Below, in pieces: positions 40,046 to 52,360 of a stretch of 64,000 nucleotides of DNA. Numbering within the stretch: the stretch's first letter is position 1; every line of letters begins with the position of its first letter. The notes beneath the pieces are model-generated. The model was not told the origin of the DNA and searched no databases. It saw nothing but the letters and a program-made list of their open reading frames with translations. A program made the position numbers and the translations under genes. Origin of the DNA: Apostichopus japonicus (lineage: Eukaryota; Echinodermata; Holothuroidea; Aspidochirotida; Stichopodidae); contig NC_092579.1 of the NCBI RefSeq assembly GCF_037975245.1, forward strand, positions 19,366,678 through 19,430,677, in the 5' to 3' direction.

Positions 40046-41539
40046 GCTATATGACGACCCAAGGGTATAACGTTTGCATTCTACGCGTTTTCTATCGGAC
40101 TGAATTTTTTGAGGAAGAAAAACTGGCCACATTGTAACAATTTCAAAGCTGTCATATTTTGTTTGAAGCACTATTATAGGAATAGTAATACTTTTTAAGA
40201 AAAGTCACCCAGGAAAGAACATGGGCACGAAAACCAAACAACCGAACGACTGATCCGCTCTCAACCCCAGTCCCCTTGCATCGAGACTGTGACTGTGTGA
40301 TCATTATTAGGAATAGTAATCAATAGCAAGTATACTTACCAGGCCACTGACCCACGATCTATAGAAAACATTGTTTTAATGTAGCCTATAGGATTGGTCG
40401 CCTCACATTCAAGACGAGCAAAAATCTTACCACAAGAGAGGTACATGGCATAAACAGATGCGCGGGTTTCCGATGATTATGCCATGCACAGATCTGTTTC
40501 CAGAAGCATTTATTTCTTGCAGACGTCGATAAATAAAGTACCGTTGTTCAAACTGTCTGTTAAACATTGTTGTTCATTGCTGAGTCCGTGTAGACCCTTG
40601 AGGAGGCAATAACCGGTCATACAGTATCTCTAAATGACGGGATGGTAACTCCTACCCCCCCCCCACCCACCTTCCCTAACTGTAAAGTTGTAGCCTATAC
40701 ATATATCCTGCCATGTGAATACAGTAAACAATGTACACGAAGACTTCTCCACTAGAACTCGCGGTAAAGCAACTATACGGATGTATGGTACACGACGGAT
40801 AACGCCCCTTCCCCGACCCCTCCCTCTTCACTCTTTAATAACCGGTCTTATCGCTTTTAGAAAGGGGATCTTTAAATTCTGCTTCATGTATCATATAAGC
40901 AACCTGATTTTCAATGCTGGATTAATATTGAAAACATTTCATTTGACGGATCCCGTTGACCACGAAAAGTGAAAAGACATCCGAAATCTCGATGTTTAGA
41001 ATATATATATATATATTCCCTCCGTTTACAGACTGGCTCATATTTAAAAGCCAGTCGGTTTATTCATCTTCGTTATTTTGACCTCGTCTTTACTTCCTGT
41101 TTACCTACAGGATTCCTGCATTTGCACTTTTTCAATTTCGTAGCACTGTGGTAGAACCTGAACAAGCAAAGTTATTTACTAACGTTAGTCAATTAGTTGG
41201 TTTACTTATGCATCATTTCTGGAGACCGCAAACTACAGGTTATGTTTATTTAAAACAAAAGTTGTCAGCTAATCCATATGGAAAAGTTGTGAGAGTGGAA
41301 GGAGAGAGTAATGTTTGTAGCCGGAAGTTCTGTGCAGGCCGCGAAATTATTTTTCCCACTTTGACGCGGCCATATTAGCATAATGGGGGTGGACTATCGG
41401 TCGTTGTTACGGCTTATTGGTCTACGTCACAGACTATGCAGTGATATCTCTCGGGTGTTTGTTTGGGTGCTGAAAGTTCTCAATTAAGTTACATGTCAGG
41501 GATTCTAGTACACGTACCAGTACAATAAATAGTATAGTA
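40046..41539. other. Region between foldback element and CACTA-like transposon
   Basis: No gene supported. It contains a short poly-C tract near 40655 and a promoter-like block at 41319-41436, which is repeated in inverted orientation at 53477-53590. Confidence 0.5.
41319..41436 (+). promoter_or_regulatory. Promoter-like block, left copy of an outer inverted pair
   Basis: Contains an Ets-type CCGGAAGT, GCGAAATTATTTTTCCCACT, GACGCGGCC and a CRE-like ACGTCA. The 33-bp core 41341-41373 matches the reverse complement of 53509-53541 at 31 positions. GGCTTAT...ACGTCACAG is also shared. It lies about 100 bp outside the left terminus of the transposon. Promoter activity is inference from the motifs. 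Confidence 0.5.
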
Positions 41540-41555
41540 CACTGTAAAACCCAAC
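41540..41555 (+). repeat. Left terminal inverted repeat
   Basis: CACTGTAAAACCCAAC, a perfect reverse complement of 52814-52829, preceded by TA. Similarity stops abruptly inside this 16-bp segment. Confidence 0.8.
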
Positions 41556-41628
41556 CGGTAGATGAGCTTTCTGAACAAGGGTAATGACAGTCAGGATGAC
41601 TCAATAATGTTAAAATAAGCGTTACAAC

Positions 41629-41772
41629 ATGGTTTACGTAAGTTTTATGCGGAAACGTAGATCAACGTATGAAGATATCGTTGTTTCAACTTGCCATGGT
41701 CGAGTATCAAGACATTTCTACATGAAAACGACTGGAAAGAGAAGACTATGCGTATTTGCAACAGAATTAACG
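41629..41772 (+). CDS. Possible leader exon of the PB1-domain gene
   Basis: Open from ATG for exactly 48 codons (MVYVSFMRKRRSTYED...) and ends at a consensus donor ACG|GTAAGT in phase 0. The acceptor before the PB1 reading frame (catag|GATTGC at 45565) is also phase 0. Joining them would keep one frame through seven extra codons into the PB1 ATG. The leader is basic and unrecognised. It sits just inside the left terminus of the transposon. Confidence 0.35.
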
Positions 41773-42569
41773 GTAAGTGATCGCTCGCGCGCGTATATGA
41801 AGAGTAAGTAGATAACATACGTCAGGGGCCAGCTTTTTCGAAGTCTTGGAGGATTTACGGTTCGTATTTAGACTTATTAATGCTCAATACAGTAATGATA
41901 TTCGCAGAGATTCGAATGAACCTGAAATATGTTGTTAAAATTAGCCCAAGTCAAAGTTTAAAACTTGCAGCATGAAATTATCCGCGTGATTGAATTGGAT
42001 TAGAAAAGTTACTATTTCAACAGCCTAGCGGACAAACTTGATAAGCTCCATTTCACGTTGAAAGTAGGCTGTGCATTAGGGTAGGCTATAGAGCTTTACA
42101 GCTAGGCCTAACCATTAACAGTTGCGCAGTGTAAGACAGGTTCGGTTCATCAGCATGAGCTCAGGTGGTTAATACTGTATACTGATTAGCAAATTTAAAT
42201 GAGTTATATTTAGCCTGCCTTTTTCACAGAATTGTTGCGGTGAGCTATCAACTACTGTAAGTTTAACTAGCTGAAAGTTAGGGCATCACAGTTGAATTTC
42301 ATTAGTTGGCCAAGTCCTCATTATTTGCAACTGTCGGTAAAAATAACAACAACGTGTGGTTGTTTCTACTTGAAATCTGATCTTCGTCGCGCGCTAGCTC
42401 AGTACACTGTGTATTCGCCAAACATTCCACAGATGGTACGGTATGTACGTATTACCAACTTACCGACCGGTACGTTGTCATACTGTAAAGTTAAGGATAA
42501 ACAAACATCAACACAATGAATTTAGTCATAGCTTGACGCATACAAGAGTCAAGAGCTCAAGACACAAAA

Positions 42570-45254
42570 ATGGAATGGAAGTGTAAAATTTGTAATTTCT
42601 CTTGTGACAGGCGAGTTCGCTTATTAAGACATTACAGATTTAGCCATCCTCATCAGGGAAGGCACCTTTCATTTCCATGCCTTTACAAGGATTGCCTTGT
42701 CATGTCAAAAAGTCTTGGTGGGTTAAAAGCTCACATGACAAAGAATCATAAGACTGTCACACTCACAGCTTCCCATAAGACTAGTGAAATAACGTATAAG
42801 TGCAGTGTCTGCCATCACAGAGTTGAAAATTTATTTAGTCACCTAAACAGACATCTGAAAGTGTTTGAAAAAATCCAGTGTCCATTTAAAGAGTGTTTCT
42901 TCGAAACTAATGTGCCTACATCATATTCTTCACATAAGAGCCGATTACATAGAAATGACTCAACTAATCAGCTGAAGGATGAATGTTTATTCAGAGACGA
43001 CACTTTAAGTATTGTTGGGAGTGATACGTTTAGCTCAGATCAAATAATAGAAGATACTGAAGACTTGAATGAGGATATGATAGTTGATCATGACTCTGAC
43101 ACAGATGAGGTATTCACAAAAAGAATTGCCTTGTTCATGTTAAAGCTGGAATCAGTTTTTCATGTACCAGTTTCCACTATTCAGCAGATAGTAGATGAAC
43201 TTGTTGAAATGCATTTCTTGTCAAGACCTATCATTCAGTCCCAGTTGAGTAAAGTTTTTATGCAGCAACAGAACATAATGCAAGATATTATGCAGGCAGT
43301 AACAGATGTTGTAATGACAGAAGCTCCCATGATTGCACGTCTTCAACGTGGAAACAAATATGGTGTTCTGTCTACTCATAAACTGAGAAGGAAATTTTTT
43401 CAGTTAAATTTCCCAGTTGTGAATGCCAAAGAGTTTATTTTAGGGAAAGTAAATGGCAAAACATGTACTATGGTTTATATTTCTGTGCCTACAATGATTC
43501 AGAAGCTTTTGCAGAGAACAGATGTGATGGATAAGGTTTTATTAAATGAAGAAACTTCACAAAAGTATTGCTCTTTTAAAGATGGCAGCGTTTATAAAAC
43601 TAATCCTTTCTTTGAAAATGGGGATTTCAGACTTGCTATTGGCCTGTATATGGATGAATTTGAGGTTTGTAACCCATTGGGTACGTCAAAAAAGAAACAC
43701 AAAATTTTGGCTGTCTACTGGGTGTTAGCCGATATACCAGCTAAGTTCCGGTCACAGCTTCATGTCATTCAACTAGCAGCATTAGTAAAGTCTATTCATG
43801 TAAAAGAATTTGGATTTGAAAAGTCTCTTCTACAGCTTTGGCAAGACTTATCATTTATTGAAAATGAAGGTGTGTTTATTGAGTCTTTAGGAGAGAATCT
43901 CAAAGGAACTGTGGTATATGTTTCTTCTGACAACCTTGGTGCTCATCAGTTTGGTGGGTTCATGGAAAGTTTTGGACCTAATGTTTTGAGGCCATGCAGA
44001 GCCTGTATGGCTACCAATTCAGATATCCAGGATGTACATTTTCAGTTGGATAAGTGTGTTAAGCGTAACAAGGAGAACTTCAGTTATCATATTCAGCAGG
44101 TTGAAGATGACGCATCAGTTTCTAAGGTTTATGGTGTAAAACGTGATTGTGTTCTTCATAAGTACTTGCAGGGTTTCCATGCCACCAACGGTCTTCCGTT
44201 TGATGTATCTCATGACTGCCTGGAGGGCATTGTACCATATGAAATGGCTCTGTGTCTTGCTTACTTCATAGGAAGAAAATACTTTACCTTAGATTGTCTG
44301 AATGCCAGGATCAGACATTTTCAGTACAAATTTACTGACAAGGTCAATCAACCTCAAATTATTGGTACAAACTTTAGGTCAAAAAATACTATTGGTGGAA
44401 ATCAGAGTGAAAATTGGACACTGATACGCCTGCTTCCATTGTTGGTAGGAGAACATGTACCACAGAATGATATGGTTTGGGATGTATTACTTTCTCTGAA
44501 AGATATTGTGGAGTTAGTGCACAGTCCAGTATTTACAGAAGAAATGATCACTAGCTTAGATGCCAAAATTCATGATCACAAACATCAATTCACTAAGGCG
44601 TTTCCAGGTAAAGCTCTAAAACCAAAACATCATTTCATTGAACATTACACGGAAGAAATTAAAATGTTTGGACCTCTTGTTAAAGTCTCTACAATAAGGT
44701 TTGAGGCTAAGCACAACTTTTTTAAAAGAATTGTTCGCAACGTGAACAACTTCAAAAATATACTTGTATCCCTGTCAACTCGACACCAGTTGATGGCAGC
44801 ATACTATCTGGCATCACCTTATTATTTTGGTCAATCTGTTGTGGTAGAAAACATGACAGGTTTAAATGTGTCACTTCTTTCAGAAAACATTGTCACAGCA
44901 ATACCAAGTGAAATTATGTCTTCATCAACGGTTTCAGTCACAGATACCATCAAGTTTGAGGGAACAGACTATGGTAAAGATATGTTTGTTGTGATTGGCA
45001 GTGATAGTGGTCATTCTGTACTAGCAAATATACAAACTATTATTGTTGATAAAAACAAAGGATGGCTTGTAGTAAAATTGCATAAATCTATTTATCAAAG
45101 CCATATTGGAGCATACAAAGTGACAGAGACTGAAAACTATCAAGTAGTTAGTCCAGGTAATCTTAAAGATTACTACCCTCTAACTTCCTACAGTATCAAA
45201 GAAGCTAAAGTGGTTGTGTTGAAACACTTTGTAGATATACATGAAGAACAATAG
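42570..45254 (+). CDS. C2H2 zinc-finger DDE transposase-like protein
   Basis: Single uninterrupted 894-aa frame, no introns. The N-terminus holds about four C2H2-type fingers: C5/C8/H21/H26 (KCKICNF...HYRFSH), then CLYKDC...HMTKNH, YKCSVCHHRV...HLNRH and CPFKEC...HKSRLH. An acidic linker follows, about residues 135-190. The central and C-terminal part resembles EnSpm-like transposases: SSDNLGAHQFGGF (D454), CRACMA, SHDCLEGIVPYEMALCL (D549, E552), PKHHFIEHY and RFEAKHNFFKR (E712). D454, D549 and E712 are candidate DDE residues of an RNase H-like fold. The fingers probably bind DNA. The start is supported by the first finger beginning at residue 3. It lies inside inverted repeats with the PB1 gene downstream. 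With no frameshift or stop it may be active, recently active, or domesticated. Confidence 0.8.
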   Translation: MEWKCKICNFSCDRRVRLLRHYRFSHPHQGRHLSFPCLYKDCLVMSKSLGGLKAHMTKNHKTVTLTASHKTSEITYKCSVCHHRVENLFSHLNRHLKVFEKIQCPFKECFFETNVPTSYSSHKSRLHRNDSTNQLKDECLFRDDTLSIVGSDTFSSDQIIEDTEDLNEDMIVDHDSDTDEVFTKRIALFMLKLESVFHVPVSTIQQIVDELVEMHFLSRPIIQSQLSKVFMQQQNIMQDIMQAVTDVVMTEAPMIARLQRGNKYGVLSTHKLRRKFFQLNFPVVNAKEFILGKVNGKTCTMVYISVPTMIQKLLQRTDVMDKVLLNEETSQKYCSFKDGSVYKTNPFFENGDFRLAIGLYMDEFEVCNPLGTSKKKHKILAVYWVLADIPAKFRSQLHVIQLAALVKSIHVKEFGFEKSLLQLWQDLSFIENEGVFIESLGENLKGTVVYVSSDNLGAHQFGGFMESFGPNVLRPCRACMATNSDIQDVHFQLDKCVKRNKENFSYHIQQVEDDASVSKVYGVKRDCVLHKYLQGFHATNGLPFDVSHDCLEGIVPYEMALCLAYFIGRKYFTLDCLNARIRHFQYKFTDKVNQPQIIGTNFRSKNTIGGNQSENWTLIRLLPLLVGEHVPQNDMVWDVLLSLKDIVELVHSPVFTEEMITSLDAKIHDHKHQFTKAFPGKALKPKHHFIEHYTEEIKMFGPLVKVSTIRFEAKHNFFKRIVRNVNNFKNILVSLSTRHQLMAAYYLASPYYFGQSVVVENMTGLNVSLLSENIVTAIPSEIMSSSTVSVTDTIKFEGTDYGKDMFVVIGSDSGHSVLANIQTIIVDKNKGWLVVKLHKSIYQSHIGAYKVTETENYQVVSPGNLKDYYPLTSYSIKEAKVVVLKHFVDIHEEQ

Positions 45255-45585
45255 GAGTTACCCTAAGTTGAGTTGTCTGTGATAAAGCATGAGCCTTACT
45301 TAACGTTGAAAGATGCAGTACTTGGATGACATTTACATGCAAAATATCTACCCATGCAAGTAGCCAAGAGTAGATGTACAGTAGATATGCTGCCATACTG
45401 CATATTTATGCAGTGCATTAGGTATACTGCAGCTGAATGGGTTGTTGCACTTACTGCTAAAATATTACTACAGTATTTGGTACAGTACTGTAATTCTAAG
45501 GGGAGTGTACGAAATGATATAGCCAGCCTCTCACTCACTTACATTTTTCTCTTTTCATGCATAGGATTGCTCAGAAATTGATACA

Positions 45586-48500
45586 ATGTACAAATTGAGG
45601 GTAGTTTTGTCACCAAAGGACATACAGAAGGTGTCCCTTGAGCAACGTCCAGATTCTGTTGAAAATCTTATGGAAACTTTGAAAGATAAGTTAAGCCTTG
45701 AAGGCAGTTTCACTTTGCAATATGCTGATCCAGACTTTGGAGGTGAGATGGTGAATCTGACTAATGCAAATGATTTACCAGAGACATGTGCATCTGTCCA
45801 CGTGATATACACTGAAATTGCTGAAGATCAGTGCTATCGGAGTAGTACACCCTCACTGTCATCTGTCGGTTCATTTGGAAGCTCACATGACACTATGAGT
45901 GTTAGTTCAAATGATGACATACAGTCGGTAGAAGCCAAACTGAGACAAGGGTGTTGGCCAGAGGTCTTTCAGGTACCTAAAGTGGGCCCAGAGCTGGAAC
46001 TGGTTTTTGAAGATGGTAATAGAAAGTATCTGTCAGAAGGAAAGAAGCTTGACTTAAGCAAAGATCACAAAAGTCAGTTCCTTGATGCGATTGCTAACCG
46101 CATTTGGGAGTACAAAGCTTATCCAACACACATGGAATACACTGAAGTAGCAAAAGCAATCATGAGGACCTATCCTTGTTTGGCTGAAAAGGGAAGTTCC
46201 TCTGGCTATGATGAAATGCTTAACAGCATCAAATTTAAGATGGGTAATCTTAGAGCAAAAATGAGAAAGTTGGACTGCATTGAACTAAATGTTAACTCAA
46301 GGAAGCGCTCCTACCCTGGAACGTCTTCATCAAAACACAAAAAGCCAAAGAGAGCAGAAATAAATTACTTACCAGACATTCCAATTGGAGAAGATGCAAC
46401 AAGTATGGAGTTTTATCGAGAAAACATTTGTGCAGAAGTTCAAAAGAGAAACAGGGACATGAACAAGATTAAAAATATGATGATGAGGACCTATGCATAC
46501 CGTAGACAGGACCTGGTCTTAAAGGCGCCAGCCGTCAACGAAATGGTAGAAAGATGGCCCGCCTTATTTCTTCCCAGTGAAGTAAGTTGAAAGTTCCTTA
46601 ATTGTTCATTAACTTAGTGAGGGTGCTGTCTCCCTCACTAAAATTGGACATTTCGTTTTGCATTTTTCATGATATAGTAGCTGCAGTGTATTATAATGAG
46701 TAGTAAAAGTAATGACAGTGGGTGATTGGTGTTGGAGATGTTTTATTTCTTATGTATAAAATTTTGTTAAATTACAGAAAAAAGAGAAGCTAAGTATGTG
46801 GTCTAATATGGTGCAACAGGGTGATCTGATCAGCAATTAGCCGGTAGATGTATTTTTTAACCCATGGATGTCAGTCACCATTACTAATTGTTTTTGTTAC
46901 TGATATATGCACTAAATACCTGTAAAATTAGTTTATAACTGTATATTATATGTGGTCTTAACCAGATTTCCAATTGGCAGTTTGACTACTACTGACAAAT
47001 GCATTTACAAGTTGCATTTATACTCTCACCTTGGAAATGGCTTTCTATAATATTGCTCTCTAAAGGGAGCTATCTTCTTTTCATGGGGCAAACTTAATTT
47101 AATATTGTTTTCTGCATTTCTCATTTTATTCTTTCAGTTGAAGGCTGAGTTTTCGAGGTTAAGCAACCTTGCTCTGGAGAGCACTTTCTTTTCTTCACTA
47201 GACCAACACCTTGACAGAATGGTGGAAATATTGTCAACCAGACAAAAGTTTCAGAACTTGTTTCACTTTGAGACAGGGGTAGGCTATATTACATATTTTG
47301 TATGGTATGATCATGTAATGCAAGAGCTCATTTGTCTATATTCTTGTTTTAGCAATCATTAAAATACAGTAAATAAGAGTACATACTTTTTATTAGAAAT
47401 TACCTTGTGACAGTTTAACAGGTACATTTTGCATTGTGTATACAATATGACATGCAAAACTAGCATAAAGGTATGCTGTATGCCAGAAATTCAAATATGG
47501 TTACCTCCAGGAAAGTACTTTTGAAAATTTTTTAGCAATTTATAGCATGCCTATAATTTGGGGCCTTTACATACTACCTTGAATTTTACAGTAACTAAGG
47601 CACTTAGTGCTCACTCAGATCTTTTCACAGAAAACTGGTTACTTATAATGAGTGTTATTTGCACAACTGGATTTACACCGAACTCAGTTTCATAATGTAG
47701 TACGTTTGTATTCCTACTAGAGTTGTGCGTTCGCGCTTAATTCATTAATCGATTAATCGATTTAAGCAAGGAACAATAATCAATTAATCGATTTCACATG
47801 TACCAGTTTCGTGATATCAGGCCATACTGTACCAACACAATGCTGCAAAAGGTGTGGTGCCCATTCCTCTATTTCGGATAATATTACGGATTTATCAGTG
47901 TATTTGCCAGCTATCAATTCCATACTGGTCGGCATTTACGAAGGGCCATGCTATCCGGGGGTAGAGAAAATACAAGGTGCAGGTAATCGACCTTCACCTG
48001 CCCATTTCCCAGGCCTCAGCTTCGTTATAGAGGTTATGCATATGACGTCACTTCATATAAACACTGACAGAAGTCACGATAAATTTTAATAACTCGACTA
48101 GTAGTTGTAAGGACAGATATACAATGAAACAAGACAGACACAGTGTGTGGGCCCAGGATTAATTTTTATCATATCATTCACATGTTGCATGCAGCTCAGA
48201 ACTGCATGTGCATGGCATTGATTTATCGATTCATACCATTCATTTAATATACTGCAGTGCAGAAGCTAAATAGCATCAGTTCAGTGACCTTGGAAATGAT
48301 CTTGTAGTAGTTTAACGTCAAGCGCAATGCATAATGACCAGCTACTGTAAGCTCAGTGAATCTTTTGGCTCGATTCCAAAGTTTTGCGTGCCGCGAAAAG
48401 TTGCACGTGCCAACTGTCAACGCCAGGCCTCCTGTCTCTTATATGAGTGACAGTTGGGGCGTGGCTTAGCTGATGTATCATAACCCTTGAATACTGGCCG

Positions 48501-50512
48501 AGTTGCCTCTGCCTTACTGTTAATTCAATGTGCGGTCTAGACACCTGTTGAAAGAAGTGGGGGCGTGGCCTAGCCGATGTATCACAACCCTTGAATACTG
48601 GCTGAGTTGCCTCTGCCTTACTATTAATTCAATGCACGGTCTAGACACCTGTTGAAAGAATTAAAAATGACGTGCAGATTGTTTATTTATTGCCCTCGAT
48701 TAATCAGAACTTGCTATCGTTAATCGACTGCTCATTGTGTAACGATTAATCGCGCACAGCCCTAATACCTACCTGCCATGTTAAGTAGAAGTTGATGGAA
48801 CCAGCTGTCATTCTACCTGTATACCAGCACTGTAGCTTTATGTGCCATATCACTCTGTTATCGTCACTCATCACATTTCAAATGCTGCATATATTGAATA
48901 TTTGCCTTACTGGTGGCCTCATACTTTTTAATGATAGTCCAGCTTTGTATGACACTGTTAATTTTGGTGAAGATCTTACTGTAGGTCATTTGAGGTTAGC
49001 AGAAACCAACATTTCGAAGGTATCATTCTGAAGAATAAGTGGATTATGCTAATTGGCTCAACAGATTGTTTTACAACTCATCTTCAGTACCTGCTGTAGC
49101 TGCCAAAATGCCTTAGTGCTCTTGTAGCTTGGTAGTTAAAATGCTTTGTCAAGGCATAGGAGTAATTGCTTATAAAAAAGCCTGTGCAATGGGAGTCATC
49201 GAAGCCTACATGCAGTTTGGTGTTCTGGTTTGCTCCTTGCATCATTCAATCAGTCATATTGAGTTTGTTAAATGTCAATTTTTTCCCTTTATTTTCAGGA
49301 TGTCACTGCAAAAAGAACTGCTGTCTTGCGATGCATACCAGACTATTTCACGGAACAACCATACTTCAAGGACTTTGAGGTAAAAATTTGCTTTCCATAT
49401 TCTTATTGCAAGGTTCCACGTAATCATTAGAGGTCATTCATTTGAAAAATCCCCACTATAGCAAGACTGATGTGCACAAGTTACAAGTGCCCATTTGAGC
49501 ACCATTCAAGGTTTTTTGGAATGTTAGCCTGAGCATTAGGTAATTAGTTCACCAAAGCTAAGAAAAGGATAGGAGCATTTAAAATTCACATCACAATCTT
49601 CAAATAGCAATAACTTGGCACAACCACAAGTCTGAATTGCTTCAGACTTGTTTTGGTGATATTGGTAGACCACATATACATGCAGATGTGTGTTGCATTT
49701 GATATCATGCATATTTATGAGGGGCATGGGCTAGCAATTATTTCTCTTGTTACTGTTAGGCTTTTTTGAAAGTTTCCCTGTTAATGGGATCAATGAACAG
49801 CAGCAAGGAACCATGAAATGTTGTCATTCTGGTTTTGGGTTTTGATGATAATCGCAACATTTGTAGTACTACTAGTGTGTGTGTATGTGAGACACCTTTT
49901 TTGTAAACACAATATCTCAAAAAAGGAAGCTTGGACAGATCTCATATTTGGTATGTAGGTGTACTGCATTGAGAACAAGAAGACTATAAGTGTCATGTGT
50001 CAAGTTTGATCATCAGCTGTCATTGTGAATATTGTTTGTTACATCTCAATGCTTTTTGCTGTATTTCTGAGATAAAATATGTTGTTCATTCTGGGTTTAG
50101 CCTACAGTATTTCACATTAATATAAGATCATTCATGTTACAACTACTTAACCACAATGCCGTTTTGCATTCTGGTTTGATATAAGTTTAAGGCAGTCATT
50201 TTCTTTTTCTTGAAGGACACAACTATGGCAGAAGACATCCAAACTGAAGTTACTCATGGCATCGCTGTGCTGGGTGATGTCAAGGACCCCCTGTCAATTT
50301 GCATTGTTGTTGATAACAAAATTGTTATTGATGACATAAAGTATTTTCCTAGTGCTGTTGCACTATTTTTTGCAATTCATTATTGCTTGCATCTTGAATA
50401 TGCAAAGGGACAAGAACGCACTATGGAACTTATTCAAAAAGTTTTCTTTGGTCTGAATGGGAGAAAGTTAACTGCTAAGTTGCAAAGCTTCAAAAACAAA
50501 CTGTTCTCATGA
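45586..50512 (+). CDS. PB1-domain protein, SAMD3-like family, transposon-borne
   Basis: Exons 45586-46581 (possibly from 45565), 47138-47278, 49299-49379 and 50216-50512 (TGA). All are phase 0 with GT/AG sites; 504 aa from the ATG. Residues 1-75 look like a PB1 (ubiquitin-like) protein-interaction domain: YKLRVVLSP...VSLEQRP...LQYADPDFGGEMVNLTN. Next come WPEVFQVPKVGPELELVF (from W124), a conserved YPTHMEYTEVAKAI helix, SGYDEMLNSIKFKMGNL, a basic stretch near KKPKRAEINYLPDIP, VTAKRTAVLRCIPDYF, and VVDNKIVIDDIKYFPSAVAL...FIQKVFFGLNG-type C-terminus. This is the architecture of multi-copy fish and invertebrate proteins often named SAMD3-like, here without the SAM domain. Its partnership with the transposase is inference from co-orientation within shared termini. 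Confidence 0.8.
47466..47612. repeat. Dispersed repeat, copy 2
   Basis: Matches 34276-34550 in order and orientation but lacks about 120 bp internally. It lies in the intron between exons 2 and 3 of the PB1-domain gene, just upstream of a hAT MITE. Confidence 0.8.
47718..48764. mobile_element. hAT-like non-autonomous element (TAGRGYTGTGCG termini)
   Basis: The left end TAGAGTTGTGCG and the complement of the right end TAGGGCTGTGCG match, followed on both sides by ATTAATCG-rich subterminal sequence. It is flanked by 8-bp duplications ATTCCTAC (47710-47717) and ATACCTAC (48765-48772), one mismatch. The TSD length and TGTGCG termini fit hAT. It is 1047 bp without a coding region, inserted in an intron of the PB1-domain gene. 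Confidence 0.82.
48455..48662. repeat. Tandem duplication of about 104 bp inside hAT MITE
   Basis: Two adjacent copies begin GGGGCGTGGCYTAGC and contain ACCCTTGAATACTGGC, GAGTTGCCTCTGCCTTACT and GGTCTAGACACCTGTTGAAA. They differ by scattered C/T changes. Confidence 0.92.
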
Positions 50513-52360
50513 AGATTTCAAGTTATCAGCTGAGTGTTTTCATAGTTACTTACATAAATGGGTTTTAGTCCAAATGTATTTTGGATATGTATATTCTTGT
50601 ATTAAGTTCCTCTTTAACACATACAAGATATTTTAGCTTAGGCCTTCTGTTATAAGAATGAGCGTTGCTTTTTGTGAGGAGTGAAGGTTGTCAGAGTTCT
50701 TCAAATGTTTCCTTTGTTTTAATGGGGAAACTTACCTCAATATATCCTTGAGAGAAAGGCACTTGTTTCGTGAGAAATAGCTTACTGTTCTGTGATGTTT
50801 TGTATTGTTTCATTTTTGCATTCTAATGAATATGTTAACAACACCATCGGTTTATTTGATCCATCGTAATTACAAATTTTGTCCTGGATAAAGATTCAAG
50901 AGAAAGGAATTGCTGAATATTTTTGCTAATGTCAGCTTAAACAATAATATTCTTTAGTTAAAGAAGTTAATATATTGCTGTTTAAGTGTAATTTATCAAC
51001 AAAAAATTAACAATCAGGCTACTTAAATAACCCTCTCAACAATTTGAAAACATGCCTGTGGCATTACATTCCATTATAAACATACATAGTTATCATGCAT
51101 CTGAAGTGTTTAAATAGTTCATGTGGTGTCCAGAGAGATATTGCAAAACTCCATTCGACTGGTAATTATCTGGTTTCTTGGTAAATCTTGAAAATGTGTT
51201 GAAACAAATTGTAATATGGAACAGGATGCCATTGGAAATTGTTTCTCTGCTTTTACATTTCAACTTATGAAGAATTGTTGATTGGGTGAATAGGCACTAA
51301 TAATAATCATAATTATAATCAAAGTGCGAAACAAAGTCAATTTTTATGATATGATGATGTTTTCTTCAGGCAGAGAAATGATCACATAATAGCCCACACC
51401 TCTAGTGAGTTTGAAGGGTCCAAAAGTGTCTGGAAAAAAATCTATCAGGCTTAAACTCTAGTTTTACATTTTCATTTTCATTTTCATTCAGAGCCATTGT
51501 TTGTCAAATAATCACTTTGTACTTGCTTAGTTATAGAGAATTCCTAACAGCTTGCTTGCATCAATGTGATTGGTATCCTAGTATATTAATTAAAAAAAAA
51601 TTGCAAAATGTGTTATCAGAGAAATTTGAAACTACAAGCATGTTCATCCTAAACATAGCCCAGTGAGGGATGTACTATAAAATCATCTACAGGAAGTCAG
51701 TATTAATATTATATATACTGATACAGGACAATGCATCAGATATCTGTGTTGTGATGAAACTATTCAAATCACAGTAGTACAAGTGTTTGAAGGATCCAAA
51801 AAATGGCAAAAGACAGGGATTGACAGTGGAATTCTTTCAAAGTATCTTGTGTTCCAAATGGGTCAAATTGAAGTGCTTTGCTGTAAAGATCTAAACAAAC
51901 ATTTTCCATTAAGACTTTACTTTGCATGCTGGTTTTCATGAGTAAAGACTCTTGTGCTTCCTCTCAGATTCTTAAAAGAGTTTTACAGAGTTGCTTTATC
52001 TTATTGTTAAAATGTAAGTTTTTGTGTACAAAGGACCAAACGGGCTATTTGCTTAACCCTGGCTTGATTTCACATACTCCTTTCTAGAAGGAAAGGTTGT
52101 ATGTGTTTCCCCAAACATATCCTTAGCTTTCATGGGAACTAGTTTTCATGGTAATTTTTAATATAATTTACTATATTAAATGAATCATGGAAATGAATGA
52201 TTGCAGCTGGCATGTACCCATGCTCCATGTTCTTCTGTATCTCTCTATTGATACATTTTGGTGTTGTTTCCACCGATAAAATTAGTATTAGGCACTTTTT
52301 ATGCGTTTTATTATTTCGTTGTTAAAGTACATTGTTACTGGCTTCAGAGGTTGAACTTGA

